A DNA stretch of 26,221 bases from Physocladia obscura (GCA_027596945.1 JADGJH010000069.1:5440-31660), one strand, 5' to 3'; numbered from the stretch's first letter, positions 9,368 through 20,617 are shown. A program made the numbers and translations. The notes: generated from the sequence alone by a model not told the origin.

Positions 9368-10738
9368 TCACAAATTGAGCGTTTCTTTCATCTTAGCCGC
9401 TTTTTCTTGCGCGTCTTTTCTTGCCGCCGCTTCTTTAGCAGCTTGCCGCTGTTGAACCTGCCGATCCATGTTCGCAAACTCAATTTCCCGCGTCTGCTGC
9501 TTCTGCCTCTCGTGCTCATCAGCTTTCTCAGCCTGATGTATCCGGAACTTTTCCACCGCAATTTTTTGTGCAATCGAGTAATCGCTATAATGAGGCTGTT
9601 GCTGTTGTTTTTGTTGTTGTGTAAACAGATTCGACAGGTCTTGATTCGTTGTCTGGATAATATGTAACGGCGGTGGGGGGGACGACGGCATTGAATATGA
9701 AAGCTCTAAACTTGGACTCCGAAGACTGTCGGAGGCAGTTGTCCCTGTCATTGTTAATGAGGTTCTTGAGAACGAAAACTCCCGATCCCGGCCGTGTTTG
9801 GGAATATGAATTCGTTGCTGCTGCTGCTGTTGATATTGCTGTTGCTGTTGCTCATAAATTTGTTGAATTTGTTTTGCGGAAATTATCGCGTTGATATTTT
9901 GAATCCACATCGTCAGGGCATTTTCATCAGGAAACTTCAAAGTCCAGATACGTTCCACGGTGTCACCGCTCCCATCAGGATTCATCCCGTCGCCATATAC
10001 TTGCAGAATCCAACCTCTTTCGACTGGATCGAAAAATCCATCGTTACAAGCAGTTATCGGAAGAAAAGTGATTGGAAGCGATTTAGGGTTGCTGGCTGCT
10101 GAGGCTTTGAAAAGGTACAAGTTTGCATCTACGTTACCGAGCACAAAATAACGTGTTTTCCATCTTTGCTCAGATGTGAATTCGGAAGTAAGCTTCTGCA
10201 AGAATGCAACAGTACTACAGATTATCGAACAAAAAAAGACGTTAACGAAAAAAAATTTTCAGAAAATTTGACTTGTGGCACTCAACGTTGATTGTGAGGA
10301 TTGTAAATGGAATAACGTCATGCGCTGCATAATATGGTCCGGCAATCCATCGTACCGCGTTCTTGCAGAACTTGCCGACCGACTACTGACAGGAGATTGC
10401 GGTTGTTGAGATGATGATACAAATGCACCACGCCCGCGCACAACCGGAACAGTACTGGTAGGATATAAGTTTGAAGTCGAGTCGCTGATTTGGTCCATCT
10501 CGATTCCATTGTCGAGTCCGAAATCCGCCAGCGACGCCATCAGCAGGCTGAGTTTGTTGTTGTGGTGGCTGTTGTTCTTGCTGTTGTTGTTGTAATCGCT
10601 GCCATGACTGTCGCTCGTGTGGCTTGAGGTCGGCGTTGCCGGCTTTTCCGTCGCGCTGTTTGCAGCCACGACCGCCGATTCACGATTGGCGTCAACGCTG
10701 TTATTTTGGGTATTGTCAATCGGCTGTGGCGAATCCAT
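9368..10738 (-). CDS. PH-like domain protein, array member F (2 exons)
   Basis: Exon 1 (10287-10738, ATG 10738) has an Asn/Ser-rich leader and LSLLMASLADFGLDNG, the LD-like helix plus the DFGLD motif shared with G. It ends MTLFHLQSSQS. A 72-nt phase-2 intron (10215-10286, GTTGAG..CTGTAG) leads to exon 2 (9368-10214); the product is 432 residues. PH-like region about 152-265: VAFLQKL, RWKTRYFVL, PITFLPITAC, GWILQVYGDGMNPDG, IWTLKFPDENALTMWIQNI. RWKTRYFVL has the [KR]-x-R arrangement seen in many phosphoinositide-binding PH domains, though ligand binding is not shown. Poly-Gln stretches follow, then a Gln/Arg/Ala coiled coil (EIEFANMDRQVQQRQ) ending AAKMKETLNL, close to G and H. The intron donor is the least typical of the well-fitting ones. 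Confidence 0.83.
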
Positions 10739-11067
10739 GTGCCAAATCAGTTTTTTGCAGTTTTTAATTTAATTTTTTGCTAATTTTTTAGATTCAGCGA
10801 TTCCTCTTTGCTTTAATGTTGGTCATGGCAATTAATTTTATCTTTTTTTATTAAAACAACATGTGCTTGCATGTGTGATATGCATCGTGAAAGATCACTG
10901 ACTCTGTATGCGTCTAAAAAAAAATTGTGTGCGACCATGTTTGAAAAAAATTTTCAATATAGACCCTGATTTACAGTCTAAAACAAAAAAGCTTTTTATA
11001 ATCACATCATCAAGAATGTCTGTATCTCTTACAAAAAAAACTACAAAAAAAAGATATTCCATTGTTT
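10739..11067. other. Spacer between genes G and F
   Basis: 329 nt, AT-rich, with no gene visible; it must contain the promoter of F and the 3' end of G. Confidence 0.5.
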
Positions 11068-12618
11068 CTACAACATCAAACTCGCCTTTAATTTCTCGGC
11101 CTTCAATTTTGCATCTTCATGTTTTTGAATCGCCGCCTTATCCTGCTTATTCCATGCCTGCTTATCAATCACAGCTATTTCAACCTGCCGCGTACGCTGT
11201 TGCATTATTTGCCTATCCATTTCAGCACGCATCCGATCGTCCTCTTCCTTCCGCATTGCATAAATTTGTTCCCGCCGGAAATTTTCTGAGGCAGCCCGCT
11301 GCCGTATAAAGTAATCGTCCTGTATCGTTTGAATCATTGGCGGCATCTGTTGAATTTGTGGAATATATTCTTGGCCGCTGTTATTGCCGTTCACCCATTG
11401 TTGCTGGTCTGAGGAGTAACTGCCGTTACTCCGATGTGCGAAAGCATTCGGATGTATGAAACCGCTTTGACCACTGACTGATGAACTGATGGAGCCGGAC
11501 CTTGTTCCTGGGTGTCTTAGGAAAGGAGATGCTGGAATTGAAGTTGACCGTCGACTTGAATACTCGTTTCGTCCTGAGCTGCGCGAGCGGACACGCGTGA
11601 GTCCTGTGGGATATTGCTGCTGTTGCTGCAGCTGATACGAATTTTGATCATTGATCAAAATGGTTGGCGGCGCCACTGAGTTGTTTTGAATAGTTCGATT
11701 AATTGAACGGACCCAAAGAATCATTGTAGCTTCATCAGAAAATCGCAGAGTCCAGGTGCGTTTAACAATTGTTGTTGAATCATTGGCAAGGCCCTTTCCA
11801 TGAATCTTTAGAATCCAAGCACTATCTTGGGAATCAAAGAATCCATCGCAGCCTAAAAGAGGGAGAAAAGTGATGGGAGCATCAGACTGGGAAGCAGTCG
11901 CTTTGAAGAGAAAGAGATTTGAGTCTGATGTGAGGATAAAAAGGCGTTGTTTGTATTCACGGACGTCACTTCCCGAAGAAGCGTTAAGCTTCTCAAGAAT
12001 GGTGGACAATACACTTAAACGTCATAAGTAATATTCATACGCGACATATCATAATTGAATTTTAGCAAGTCAGTTGATATTTGTGATGGGAGAAAATAGA
12101 AAATAAAGTACGAACACAGTTGACGACAATTGAAGCGATTCGAGGGTGAGGGCATCAGAAGATTGCCTCAGCATGATCGGTGCCGTTGTTGAGGTTAGGT
12201 CTGAGCCGCGACTGAGACGGTTTGGATTGGAGACGGCTGTGGAGTGGCCAGACGCGGGACGCGAATACGGGGAAGGCAGGTCGGGGGAATCACGGTGGAC
12301 ATAAGTGTTCGCACTGGTGTCGCTGCGGTTGGTTGGGTTGTAGTTGCTGTAGTTGCTGTAGCTGTTTGCGATCTTGTTTGCGCTGTAGTTGACGCTACTG
12401 CTGCTTATGTTGCTGTTGTTCCCATATTCGTCCAGCCCAAAATCGCCCATTGAATGCAGCAAATCTTCCAGTCTATTTGCTGCCGCCTTGTTATGCGCCG
12501 ACTGCTGTGATCCAGCACGCGACTGTGGCTGCGAGGCCGGCGAGTGGCGTGACAATGGCGCCGCCGACCGCGACCGAACTACCATCGGCGGCTGTAACGG
12601 ATACGAGTGGCTGCTCAT
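11068..12618 (-). CDS. PH-like domain protein, array member G (2 exons, donor uncertain)
   Basis: Exon 1 starts at ATG 12618 and encodes RSRSAAPLSRHS, the LD-like LEDLLHSM followed by GDFGLDEY, and at its end LTLESLQLSS. Exon 2 (11068-12013) opens after TTTAAG with VLSTILEKL in phase 2. PH-like region: YKQRLFILTSDSNLFLFK, PITFLPLLGC, AWILKIHGKG, TWTLRFSDEATMILWVRSI. The tail is a coiled coil (RQVEIAVIDKQ) ending EKLKASLML. The only phase-compatible donors are poor (GTCAAC at 12124 or GTCGTC at 12127); the better-placed GTGTTC at 12117 is one base out and would shift the frame. With the 12124 donor the product is 479 residues. Either a weak donor is used, there is an indel error, or the gene is decaying. 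All other parts look intact. Confidence 0.7.
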
Positions 12619-13350
12619 TCCCCAAATCTGATCACTTTACGTCGCGATTCGATTGGTTGTGAAACTTGTGTGGGCTTACGATTTCTCAAACTAAATTTTA
12701 GAATACTTTGGTGATTTTTTGTTATTTCTAGAATTTAGATATTACAACTCGGTTTGTGTCGTAGGATCGCACCATTACACGATTTATTCAATATTATAGT
12801 TCACATTCACATTCCTCAATTTATTATCCAATATTAAAGAAATGTCAAATGTTCAGACTTGGCATTCCGTTTGTAAGGCCGAAAATCGAGAATCCTATCA
12901 ACTCAGCTGTCCTCAAGTAACAATTATTTAGAAGTCGTGGCTGCCTTGTTGAGAACAGCCAATTTGAAAGCGAGATGCGATGAGACAGACACGCGATCAT
13001 CATGCTCAATTAGTGTGATAAATTCGGATCAAATGTTTAAATACAAGAGCTTCTGCGAACATCAACTGCGAATTCAAAAGTATTTTAGTGTGCGCAAAAG
13101 TGAATAATGGAACAGTTAATTTTTGTAATTTCTATTCAATGATGTCTTTTCCAATGATTGAGCAAGTTCTGCATTTTTCCACCCTTAAATTTTGCGGATT
13201 GCTTCATAGTCGCTGATGTCAAACGATTGAACTTTATTTCAATATTTATTTGTGTTTCCCTTCATTTGGGTGGTGCTTTACTATGGTGGTGTTGAGTTTG
13301 TCTTGAAATTTAATGGCCCATTATGAACAGTTTGATGGCAAGATGAAGGA
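12619..13350. other. Upstream part of the spacer before gene G
   Basis: About 730 nt, AT-rich, with many stops in all frames. It should hold the promoter of G. No gene is visible. Confidence 0.45.
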
Positions 13351-13640
13351 CTAAGGACAAAACCCAATAACTTTCTGCCATATCAGATCCAGCCAAACAA
13401 TGGTATTTAGGATTTGACTGGCAAGTTTGGCTTGGTTCATCTTTTTGTTCAGGCCAATGGGGTACATGATTTTAAAGTAGCTGTCAATATAATAGTAATA
13501 GGAACTGCAATATGCCAAAAAAGACCCGTTTATCGTTTGCCGACCAGACAAACTTCCTGTGCCTAGCGGATTGCAGTTGACTAACAACATAAAGCGTTAA
13601 CAACAGCTTGATCTGAACATGCTTTATTCGGCCATTTCTT
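13351..13640 (-). pseudogene. Possible decayed hAT-like transposase fragment
   Basis: Minus-strand open stretch 13351-13590 (79 codons, ATG) reads NGSFLAYCSSYYYYIDSY, NKKMNQAKLASQILNTI and IWQKVIGFCP, then a stop. A one-base shift near 13580 would join it to WPNKACSDQAVVNALCC upstream. The spacing of conserved-looking residues vaguely recalls the N-terminal part of hAT transposases, and parallels can be drawn with the fragment at 22411-22662. It is unrelated to the PH family. The assignment is a guess from pattern only; it may equally be chance open sequence. Confidence 0.27.
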
Positions 13641-13681
13641 TAATAATAAATAATAGCAAACAGAACAAATAAAGAAGAATC

Positions 13682-13917
13682 CAGCCTCCTTTTCAAACAA
13701 AGTAAATTTGACAGAACGAAAAAAAAAAAAAAAGGACCAAGAAAATAAAAATAAAAAAAAAAAAAAAAAAAAAAACGTCAAAAAAAAAAAAAATAAAAAA
13801 CCCTCCTTTTAAAAAAAATTAAATTTTAAATAACTAAAAAAAAAAAAAAAAGGACCAAGGAAATCAAAAGAAAATCAAAAAAAAACAAACAAACGTCAAA
13901 ATCAAAGAAAATTAAAA
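13682..13917. repeat. 118-bp tandem duplication, A-rich
   Basis: Two adjacent copies (about 13682-13799 and 13800-13917) share, in order, CCTCCTTTT, an AAATT[TA] stretch, an A run then GGACCAAG.AAAT, a second A run, and ACGTCAAAA. They differ mostly in A-run length. The array ends 7 nt before the stop codon of H, so it sits in its 3' untranslated region. A-run lengths here are prone to sequencing error. Confidence 0.8.
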
Positions 13918-13923
13918 ACCTAT

Positions 13924-15483
13924 TCAAAGATTAAGCGACGCTTTCAATTTTGCTGCTTTTTCTTCTACAGCCTTCTTTTTTGCAGCGGCTTCACCCACTT
14001 GAATGTTTGTCTGCCGGTCCATTTCCGCGTATTCAATTTGCTTTGACTTTGCTTTCATCATTTCTGAGTTCAGTGATCGAAGTGCCTGTGCTTGTTGCTG
14101 CATGGCCTGGAATTGCAACTGCATTGCTTGTGCCTGCCCAGTAAACAGTTCTTTAGGCGGTTGTGGGCCATTGGCTTGGAAATATGGTTGCTGCGATTGC
14201 TGCATTTGTGATGGCCTAAAACTACTGTTGTTGCTTGATCCAGACACTACGCGTGAATGTGACGTTGAACGCGCTTGAATTTGAACACCATTAATTTGTC
14301 CAGGAATCGGACTCATAATTCGCATGGATCCAGGACCTGAAGACCCGCTGCGAATAGAATCAGAGCTACGAAAAGACGCCTGACCCACGCTTGGTGTTCT
14401 TGCTGACATCGCTGGTGTGTTTGGACTCTGCAGTGATTTGTTTCGTATATTGCCTACTGATTTGGCGCGATTTTCTTGCCTTGGGAATGTATATGGAGCA
14501 TTGTAGGGATAAACTACGCCAGGAGATAGAGGAGAATTGCTTGTTACCATGGGAGATGTTGGAGGGGAGTTTGACAAATCGATACTAGGCTTGACACCTG
14601 TTCCAAACGAATTTGATCTGAGTTTGCTATTCAAATCAGCCAGATTTGTCGGTGGGCGCGGAATTAGGCTTGCTGGTAACATTGCAGAAGTGTTGGCGCC
14701 GGCACCTGCTGCCAAAATTCTGTTGACACTTCGCATCCATTGAGTTAAAGTTGCCTCGTCAGAAAACTTGAAGACATAAGATTGGTTAATCGTTTCATTT
14801 TGTAGCTTTAGAAGATGGTTATTGGAGCTGTCCTGATAGCCATAACAACTGGTGATAGGAAAATAAAATGTTGGTGTCGCGTTGAGATTGACATCGTCAT
14901 TGAACTGGTAGAGGGCGGCATCTTGAGCAAGTACAAAGAACGCATGCCGCCACTTGAACCGCGGATCTTCTTCGGCTTCGTTGAGTTTAAAAAGATATGC
15001 ATGCATTCTATCACAAGAAAAGACCCCGAAGTTTAGTTATTTCTCCAATCCAATAAATAAAAAAGAAAAGCGAACAGTTACTCACGTAAACTGTGATTGC
15101 TGCAGTCGACCGAGCGACACATGGGGAATCTGGAGAGGTAAGGTCTTCGGGGTCGGCGGCATTGCGACTACGGCGGCACTTGACACTGGTATTGGCATTG
15201 TGGGAGATTGCGGTGAAGACATTGTGGAAGCAGTTTTAAGCGAACTTGCGCGGCTTATCCGGGCGGGAGCAGCAGATTCGATTTCGATACGGCCGTTGCC
15301 GCTGGGCTCAGCGCCGTAGAAGCCCAAGATGGAATCATTGTCGGTTGAATGCGTTTGTGATTGCAGTTGCGATTGCGAACCTTTCGACAGCCGTAGCGAG
15401 CTGAAATCATCATCATTCTCCAGCGATTGCATTAGACCGTCTAGTTCGCTGATCAGGTTTGCGTGAGACTTTCCGATACCCAT
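13924..15483 (-). CDS. PH-like domain protein, array member H (2 exons)
   Basis: Exon 1 (15086-15483, ATG 15483) encodes the LD-like LDGLMQSL near its start, then ENDDDFSSLRLS, a Ser/Gln-rich leader, and VSLGRLQQSQF at its end. A 78-nt phase-2 intron (15008-15085, GTGAGT..GATAG) leads into exon 2 (13924-15007); the product is 493 residues, the longest of the set. PH-like region about 134-230: MHAYLFKL, FKWRHAFFVLAQDAALYQF, FYFPITSCYGY, YVFKFSDEATLTQWMRSV. The linker is long, with RSNSFG, NRAKSVGN and RSTSHSR sites. A Gln/Met-rich helix (LQFQAMQQQAQAL) and a coiled coil (KQIEYAEMDRQ) end in AAKLKASLNL, nearly the same as F. It is the cleanest example of the whole family plan. Confidence 0.86.
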
Positions 15484-15738
15484 TGTGTTTCTTGTCTGTT
15501 TGAGAGATTTTGCTCAAACAATTACAAACGACCCCAGAAATGCGAGGCTCATGTGACTACTAAACAACCCCACTTCGGCTCGCGAGATTAATTAATACCA
15601 TTTCGCTTACGTTCTTAATGTCAGTAGCAAGAAGTTTCTGCATTTTTGCAGACGAAGTGTTCCAATTAATTTCTTATCAGCGATTATATTTCAAGAAAAC
15701 ACAAAAACAATGAGCAAATAAAAAATTCTAGCGCCCTA

Positions 15739-16788
15739 CTAAATTCCTAAAGCATCCCGCATAACATCGGCTTTAGATAAAAGATTTTTTTTTCTAGCAG
15801 CTTCGGCATGCTCTCTTGCAATTTTTTCGAGCTCAGCTTCCGCTGCCAACTTCGCCTCGTGCCGTCTTTTTTGAATCGCATCTGGAGCCATAAATTTTTT
15901 CTGCGCTGCTAGTAAATATTCCTGATATTTTTGGTGCATCTCCATCGCGCGAGCCTCGTGTACAGGGTTAACTTGTTTTACGACGGAAGCCTCACTCACT
16001 ACTACAGTTGGCTTATTGGGTTTAATCCGTACATGCGATTGCGATCGTCTCTGCTGACCGTGGCCAAAGTTACTAAATCTATGTTCCAAGCTCGTTCTTG
16101 TTGAATTCTCCATGAATGCCTTGAATTTTTCTGTCCCTCCAACGCCGGTATTAATTGTGATTGACCGTATCCACAGATCAATGATATTTTCATGAGGGAA
16201 TTTCAAAATCCACTGCGTCATTGACGAACTTCCATCAGATGTGATAATTTCGCCAAACACTCTCATTATTCGATTCTGCTCTTCAGTTTCTTCGATAATA
16301 CAGCCTTCAATCGGGAGAATTGACAATGGAAGCGACTCTTGCAGTGCGTCTTCTGGGAAGACGTGCAGTTTTGAATCATCCGAAAGTACAAAAAAACGTT
16401 GGATCCATTTCTGACTTGTTGTGTTGTATTTTTCTAGATGAGCACATATTCTAAAAAAGTTTTTTTGAGTAATTTGGAGACACTTCATCAATTTGTCATA
16501 ACGAAGAAATTTTTTTTCAACAAACGTGAGTTGTGACTTTTGCAAACTGCCAAGTGACAGTGCCCCAATAAGAGATGCACGATCTGCAGAAACTGTTGAA
16601 AGAGCAGAGCCACGATGTGAATGATCATTGCTGGCGATTGAGCTCGGATGGCTGACTTGAACGGGAAAATCTGGAACAGAAGATATAGTTGAATCTGTCC
16701 TTCCTAGATTCATTTGTAAGCTTGTGGATCCTCCACGCTGTCCAGATGTCTGTGTTGTAATACGAGGAACTGACTTGCTTCGGAACAT
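15739..16788 (-). CDS. PH-like domain protein, array member I (2 exons)
   Basis: The start is ATG 16788 (MFRSKSVPRITTQ), chosen because it is the first in-frame ATG and matches MSPRSKSIPR of member K. Exon 1 (16526-16788) ends LSLGSLQKSQL. Exon 2 is 15739-16450; the product is 324 residues. The intron (16451-16525, 75 nt, GTTTGT..TTTTTTAG) is a multiple of three without an in-frame stop, so retention would add 25 residues. PH-like region about 89-200: ICAHLEKY, KWIQRFFVLSDDSKLHVF, LPIEGC, MRVFGEIITSDG, QWILKFPHENIIDLWIRSI. The tail has MHQKYQEYLLAAQKKF and a Lys/Ala/Glu-rich coiled coil ending SKADVMRDALGI, very close to K. I see no LD-like helix in exon 1. Confidence 0.84.
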   Translation of the reverse strand: MFRSKSVPRITTQTSGQRGGSTSLQMNLGRTDSTISSVPDFPVQVSHPSSIASNDHSHRGSALSTVSADRASLIGALSLGSLQKSQLTFVEKKFLRYDKLMKCLQITQKNFFRICAHLEKYNTTSQKWIQRFFVLSDDSKLHVFPEDALQESLPLSILPIEGCIIEETEEQNRIMRVFGEIITSDGSSSMTQWILKFPHENIIDLWIRSITINTGVGGTEKFKAFMENSTRTSLEHRFSNFGHGQQRRSQSHVRIKPNKPTVVVSEASVVKQVNPVHEARAMEMHQKYQEYLLAAQKKFMAPDAIQKRRHEAKLAAEAELEKIAREHAEAARKKNLLSKADVMRDALGI

Positions 16789-17460
16789 ATTGACTGGGAT
16801 GAAATTTTTGAGGCCCTTTTTTTTCTCAACGACAAAAATTGCTGAACTCAGAATGAATTCCTCTCGCCGAAACCTGACCAAATCGAACGAAACATTTTTA
16901 AAATAGATAATGATCTCCAGTGTATTTTAGTCTGTTCTCAATTCTTTCCTTGTTTTCAAAACCTCCTGCCGATTTTCATCAGGTTTTTCAACACTTCAAC
17001 CACTTCAAACTAAGTTTCTTAAAAACTCGTTTAAGACAGGTTTGGAGGAATTTAATATGCCTCTCTTATTAGCAAAACACTCATATTACCTATGAAATTA
17101 ATATTTTCCAGTAAAAATTTCATTACAAGGCATCAATTTTGTATGTATCAAAAAAACTGAATCGATACAGCATGGTGGTCCAAACTCTTAACCAGAAAAG
17201 GCATGATTGTGCAATTATTATTCGCAAGTCGGTTAAGATTTCAAAAGCGGATTTGTCGGACGTGTCGGCAATGTGATGTACGGACGAGTCAACATATTTA
17301 TGTAAAATTACATGAGCGGCGCGGTTATATCCTTTCCATAATTGTGCTAGTGTAATGTAAGTTTATTCATTTCATTAGCTTTTAAAAAATTGCGACATAA
17401 CAATAAAATTTATTCCTGTACAAACAAAGCAAATGAGAGTGTTGAATTTTCACCCTCTTT
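16789..17460. other. Spacer between genes J and I
   Basis: 672 nt, AT-rich overall with a more mixed-composition stretch near 17160-17340. No supportable gene; a 50-codon plus-strand open frame there is listed among the rejected items. Confidence 0.5.
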
Positions 17461-18576
17461 TCAAATTGTAGACTCATTATCTAGCCTATTTTGCTCCAAA
17501 TTGCTTTCCAGCGAGTCAATCGTTACCAAAAGTGTCTTTTTCTTTTCATAAGCAGCAAGAACCCTTGAAATTTCGTCAATTGATTCAGCGACTTTGATTG
17601 AAATCGAAGTTACGTTTGGCTTCGGAACAGCTGATGGTCCAACCATCTTCTTTGGTGGCTGCTGATATTCTGTTTTTTTATCAAGATATTCTTGATTTTT
17701 TTGTTTCATCTCTGTTTCTCGGTCAATAAATGTCGCTGAAGCATTAGTTCGGCTACTCTCGTTCGAATTTAACCGCTGTCTTCCGGTTTCAGGCACTTTG
17801 CTGTTTTCCGTGACTGAAGGCGTTCTACTATTTCCCGAAAAAGAAGGCGCTTTGCTGCTTACTGATGACGGAGAAACCATTTCAAATCCTACTTTACTGT
17901 TCACAGAAGAAGTAGCTCCTTGTTCTGCACTTATAGCTGAATTGCGTCTCAGCGGGTCAAGAAGCGGGGTTGAAACCAAAGAAGGTGTTGCCTTGTTGAT
18001 TGTTTCCATCCACAAATTCATGACATTCTCATCTGAAAACTGAAGTAGCCATTGCGTCGGAGTCTTGGACCCATCAGGTGAGATACACATACCAGAGACA
18101 CGCAAGATCGTCTGATTCTGGGTGCAACCGTCCACCAATAGAACAGATATTTGGAAAGAATCAAGCTCAGCATTTTCTGCATACATGTACATTTTTCCGT
18201 CTTTGGTCAGAACAAACAGACGACGAGACCATGATTTATTGTGCGCATTAAATTTTTGCAAATGCTCTGAGATACTGAAGAGGAAAGTAAGACACATCTG
18301 TTTCAGAAGAATTACATACTTGTTCTTGTAAACATCTTGCAAAAATACAAGTGAGCCAAAAGCTTCCGCTCTGGTTGACGATGGATCAATCTCTAGTTTT
18401 GCAGTGAAGGCGCTTGTAATTGAGTTGATTGCGGTCGAGAACTTTGATTCAGTTAAGTTCCCTCCACTTCTGGAATTACCACTGGAAACTGCAGAAGCTA
18501 GTGGTGAATCACGGTTTCGAGCTTGTCCACTTGATGAAGCCAAAAATGGTTTGCTGTGTCTTGGTGTTAACATCAT
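17461..18576 (-). CDS. PH-like domain protein, array member J (2 exons)
   Basis: ATG 18576 (MMLTPRHSKPF) opens exon 1 (18320-18576), Ser-rich, ending FGSLVFLQDVYKN. Exon 2 is 17461-18274; the product is 356 residues. The intron is the shortest in the array (18275-18319, 45 nt, GTATGT..CTCTTCAG), divisible by three and without an in-frame stop, so the frame reads straight through it. The family alignment and the consensus splice sites favour an intron. PH-like region about 87-190: ISEHLQKF, WSRRLFVLTKDGKMYMY, LLVDGC, ILRVSGMCISPDG, QWLLQFSDENVMNLWMETI. After a Ser-rich linker comes MKQKNQEYLDKK, related to I and K. The last part departs from them: no DALGI tail, but ESNLEQNRLDNESTI. Confidence 0.8.
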   Translation of the reverse strand: MMLTPRHSKPFLASSSGQARNRDSPLASAVSSGNSRSGGNLTESKFSTAINSITSAFTAKLEIDPSSTRAEAFGSLVFLQDVYKNKYVILLKQMCLTFLFSISEHLQKFNAHNKSWSRRLFVLTKDGKMYMYAENAELDSFQISVLLVDGCTQNQTILRVSGMCISPDGSKTPTQWLLQFSDENVMNLWMETINKATPSLVSTPLLDPLRRNSAISAEQGATSSVNSKVGFEMVSPSSVSSKAPSFSGNSRTPSVTENSKVPETGRQRLNSNESSRTNASATFIDRETEMKQKNQEYLDKKTEYQQPPKKMVGPSAVPKPNVTSISIKVAESIDEISRVLAAYEKKKTLLVTIDSLESNLEQNRLDNESTI

Positions 18577-18958
18577 AAATTTTCCTTCACTTTCTTTTTC
18601 TATTTCAAAATGAAATTGATAGGATTAGTAGTGAAAATTTTGCTGATTTCCAAGGAAAGGGGTAAGACACCACAGCCAAACTAAGGCAACTCACAAATCA
18701 AATATAAAGTTAACAATAAACTGGAGCTCTTCTATAACACCAGCATCATTTGCTGTTAATTTTAAGTGAACCAATATAAGAAAATAATTAAAATAAAGAA
18801 CAAGATAAGCACAGATTTTGTTTACTTTTTGATGAAGACAAAAGAAACAGATTGGAAAATGATGCTGAAACAAAGCGCTCACAAAAAAAAAACAATCAAA
18901 CACAGCAAGAAAAGTCACATATCACAACAATATTAATAGAGCCAAAATTTAATTCCAC
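18577..18958. other. Spacer between genes K and J
   Basis: 382 nt with A runs and no visible gene. Confidence 0.5.
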
Positions 18959-20072
18959 CTAGATCCCTAGTGCATTTCGCATTGAATCAGCCTTGGCCAA
19001 AAGTGCTTTTTTATGCAAAATTTCTCGCTCAACCTGCTCTCTCGCAAGTCTTTTTTGCTCCGCCGCGATTTCAGCAGCAACCTTTTGCCGCTGCTTAATA
19101 GCTTCCGGGCTCATCATCTTTTTTTGAATTTCCTTCTGTGAACTCATATACTCTTGGTATCTTTGATGCATAAGCGCAGCTCGATTTTCAAAACCAATAC
19201 TAGTCGAAAAAGCTGGTACAGAAGAAGACGGCGACGAAAAAGATTGTGGCAAATTTTTGGTTCCAAGTGACCGCGAACGCGACAAGGTGGTATGTTCAGG
19301 TGCCACGTAATGGCCAACACCACGGTTCTTAACATTCGAGTCTGCCGACAAGGTACGCTCCATTAAAGGCTCGAGTTTTATGCTTCCGCGCTCGTTAAAA
19401 ACTTTGCTCATTGATTGGACCCAAAGTGACATTGACGCCTCTTCTGGAAACTGGAGGGTCCATTGAACCATTGGCAAGGATCCATCGGCAATAGCGCAAT
19501 CACCAAATACGTTAAGAGCTAAGGTTTGTGGTGTGTCGAGTGCAGTTGTAGGCTCATAACCTTCCACGCTAAGAATTGCAATTGGAGACGAGTTTGATTC
19601 TGCGTCGTCCTGATACATATAGATTTTTGCATCTTCAGAGAGGACAAAAAACCGATGCTCCCATATTTGAGAGACCACGTTTAGTTTTTGCAAATGCGCG
19701 GGGAGGCTAAAGGGGTGAACAATAAAAGGAATCACAAATGCGCCGTAAAGAAAAAGAATATATTTTGGAAGTGACTCACGTGAGTTGAGACTTTTGCAGT
19801 TGACTAAGGGACATGGCACCAACGGGAGTAACAGCAGTTTCACTTGGGCTATTTGAAGAATCAGATCCACGCTTATTTTTGAAACTGCTTGTGATTGAGC
19901 TATGTCGACTGATAGACGGTGTGGCATCTGTTTCGGCCGCGACTGATAATGGCAATGGGTGCGAAGTTTTCCGTGCGACATTTAGGTTTAGCGGTGCTGG
20001 AGCAATGAATTCAGCTGGAGATTTTTTAAAGTCTTGTATTGTTCGCGGAATCGACTTGCTTCGTGGAGACAT
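18959..20072 (-). CDS. PH-like domain protein, array member K (2 exons)
   Basis: Exon 1 (19780-20072, ATG 20072) encodes MSPRSKSIPRTIQD, a Pro/Ser-rich leader, and MSLSQLQKSQL at its end. A 73-nt phase-2 intron (19707-19779, GTGAGT..CCCTTTAG) leads into exon 2 (18959-19706); the product is 346 residues. PH-like region about 99-210: LPAHLQKL, WEHRFFVLSEDAKIYMYQD, AILSVEGY, LNVFGDCAIADG, QWTLQFPEEASMSLWVQSM. The linker has SRSRSLGTK. The tail has MHQRYQEYMSSQKE and a long Gln/Glu/Ala coiled coil ending AKADSMRNALGI. It is most similar to I, although J lies between them. An overlapping open frame extending upstream of exon 2 (to 19981) is an artefact of reading exon 1 and the intron out of frame. 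Confidence 0.85.
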
Positions 20073-20617
20073 TGTGGGTTTCTGTATTTTTTGTTTTTCG
20101 ATTTTTCTTCAGATCTCTTCATAATCTCTTGAGAGATTTCTCCAGGCGTCTTATTTGATTATGAATTGCTCACCAATTCTTTTGTTCTGAGGCTTACCAT
20201 ATTATTTAACAAGAATTCGTTGATTTCATGTTGCCGTTGCCGTGTCTCTTTGTACAGTTTTTATGAGACAGAAGCAATCAAAACGTTTGCGGTTTGCCAC
20301 GTGCCGTAATGAAAAATTGTTGGCTCATGGTTAAAAAAAATTCAAAGAAATAACTCCGCGTTCGATGGAATCTGATCGAATTCCAGCTATTCCGACTATT
20401 CCGGTTTAAAATTAACTTTTAATTAAAACCTGGATCTCTTATGAACAAAAATTTCGAGGACTGGCTATTGCCAAGAATCAAGAGTGCCACCTGGAGCAAA
20501 GCATCAGACAACCTTCTAGAGGTTCAAAATGAAACAACTATAAATATTCTTGTATTTTTTATGTCACTACTATTCTTACAATATTTGCCAAATGAAAAAG
20601 ATCATTGACAAAACACA
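20073..20617. other. Spacer between genes L and K
   Basis: 545 nt, no gene seen. A CACGTG hexamer lies at 20298-20303, about 230 bp upstream of the ATG of K; most other members lack one. Confidence 0.45.

Noticed and set aside
13581..13781. Minus-strand open frame rich in Phe
   Set aside because: Produced by long A runs of the 118-bp duplication; only its last about 20 codons were considered, as part of the transposase-like fragment.
16789..16881. Upstream extension of gene I to a TTG codon at 16881
   Set aside because: No ATG; the first ATG (16788) gives a start matching member K.
17203..17355. Plus-strand 50-codon frame, Arg/Cys-rich (RICRTCRQCD), in the J-I spacer
   Set aside because: Too short, with no homologous pattern or splice context, in an expected promoter region; a chance open frame is more likely.
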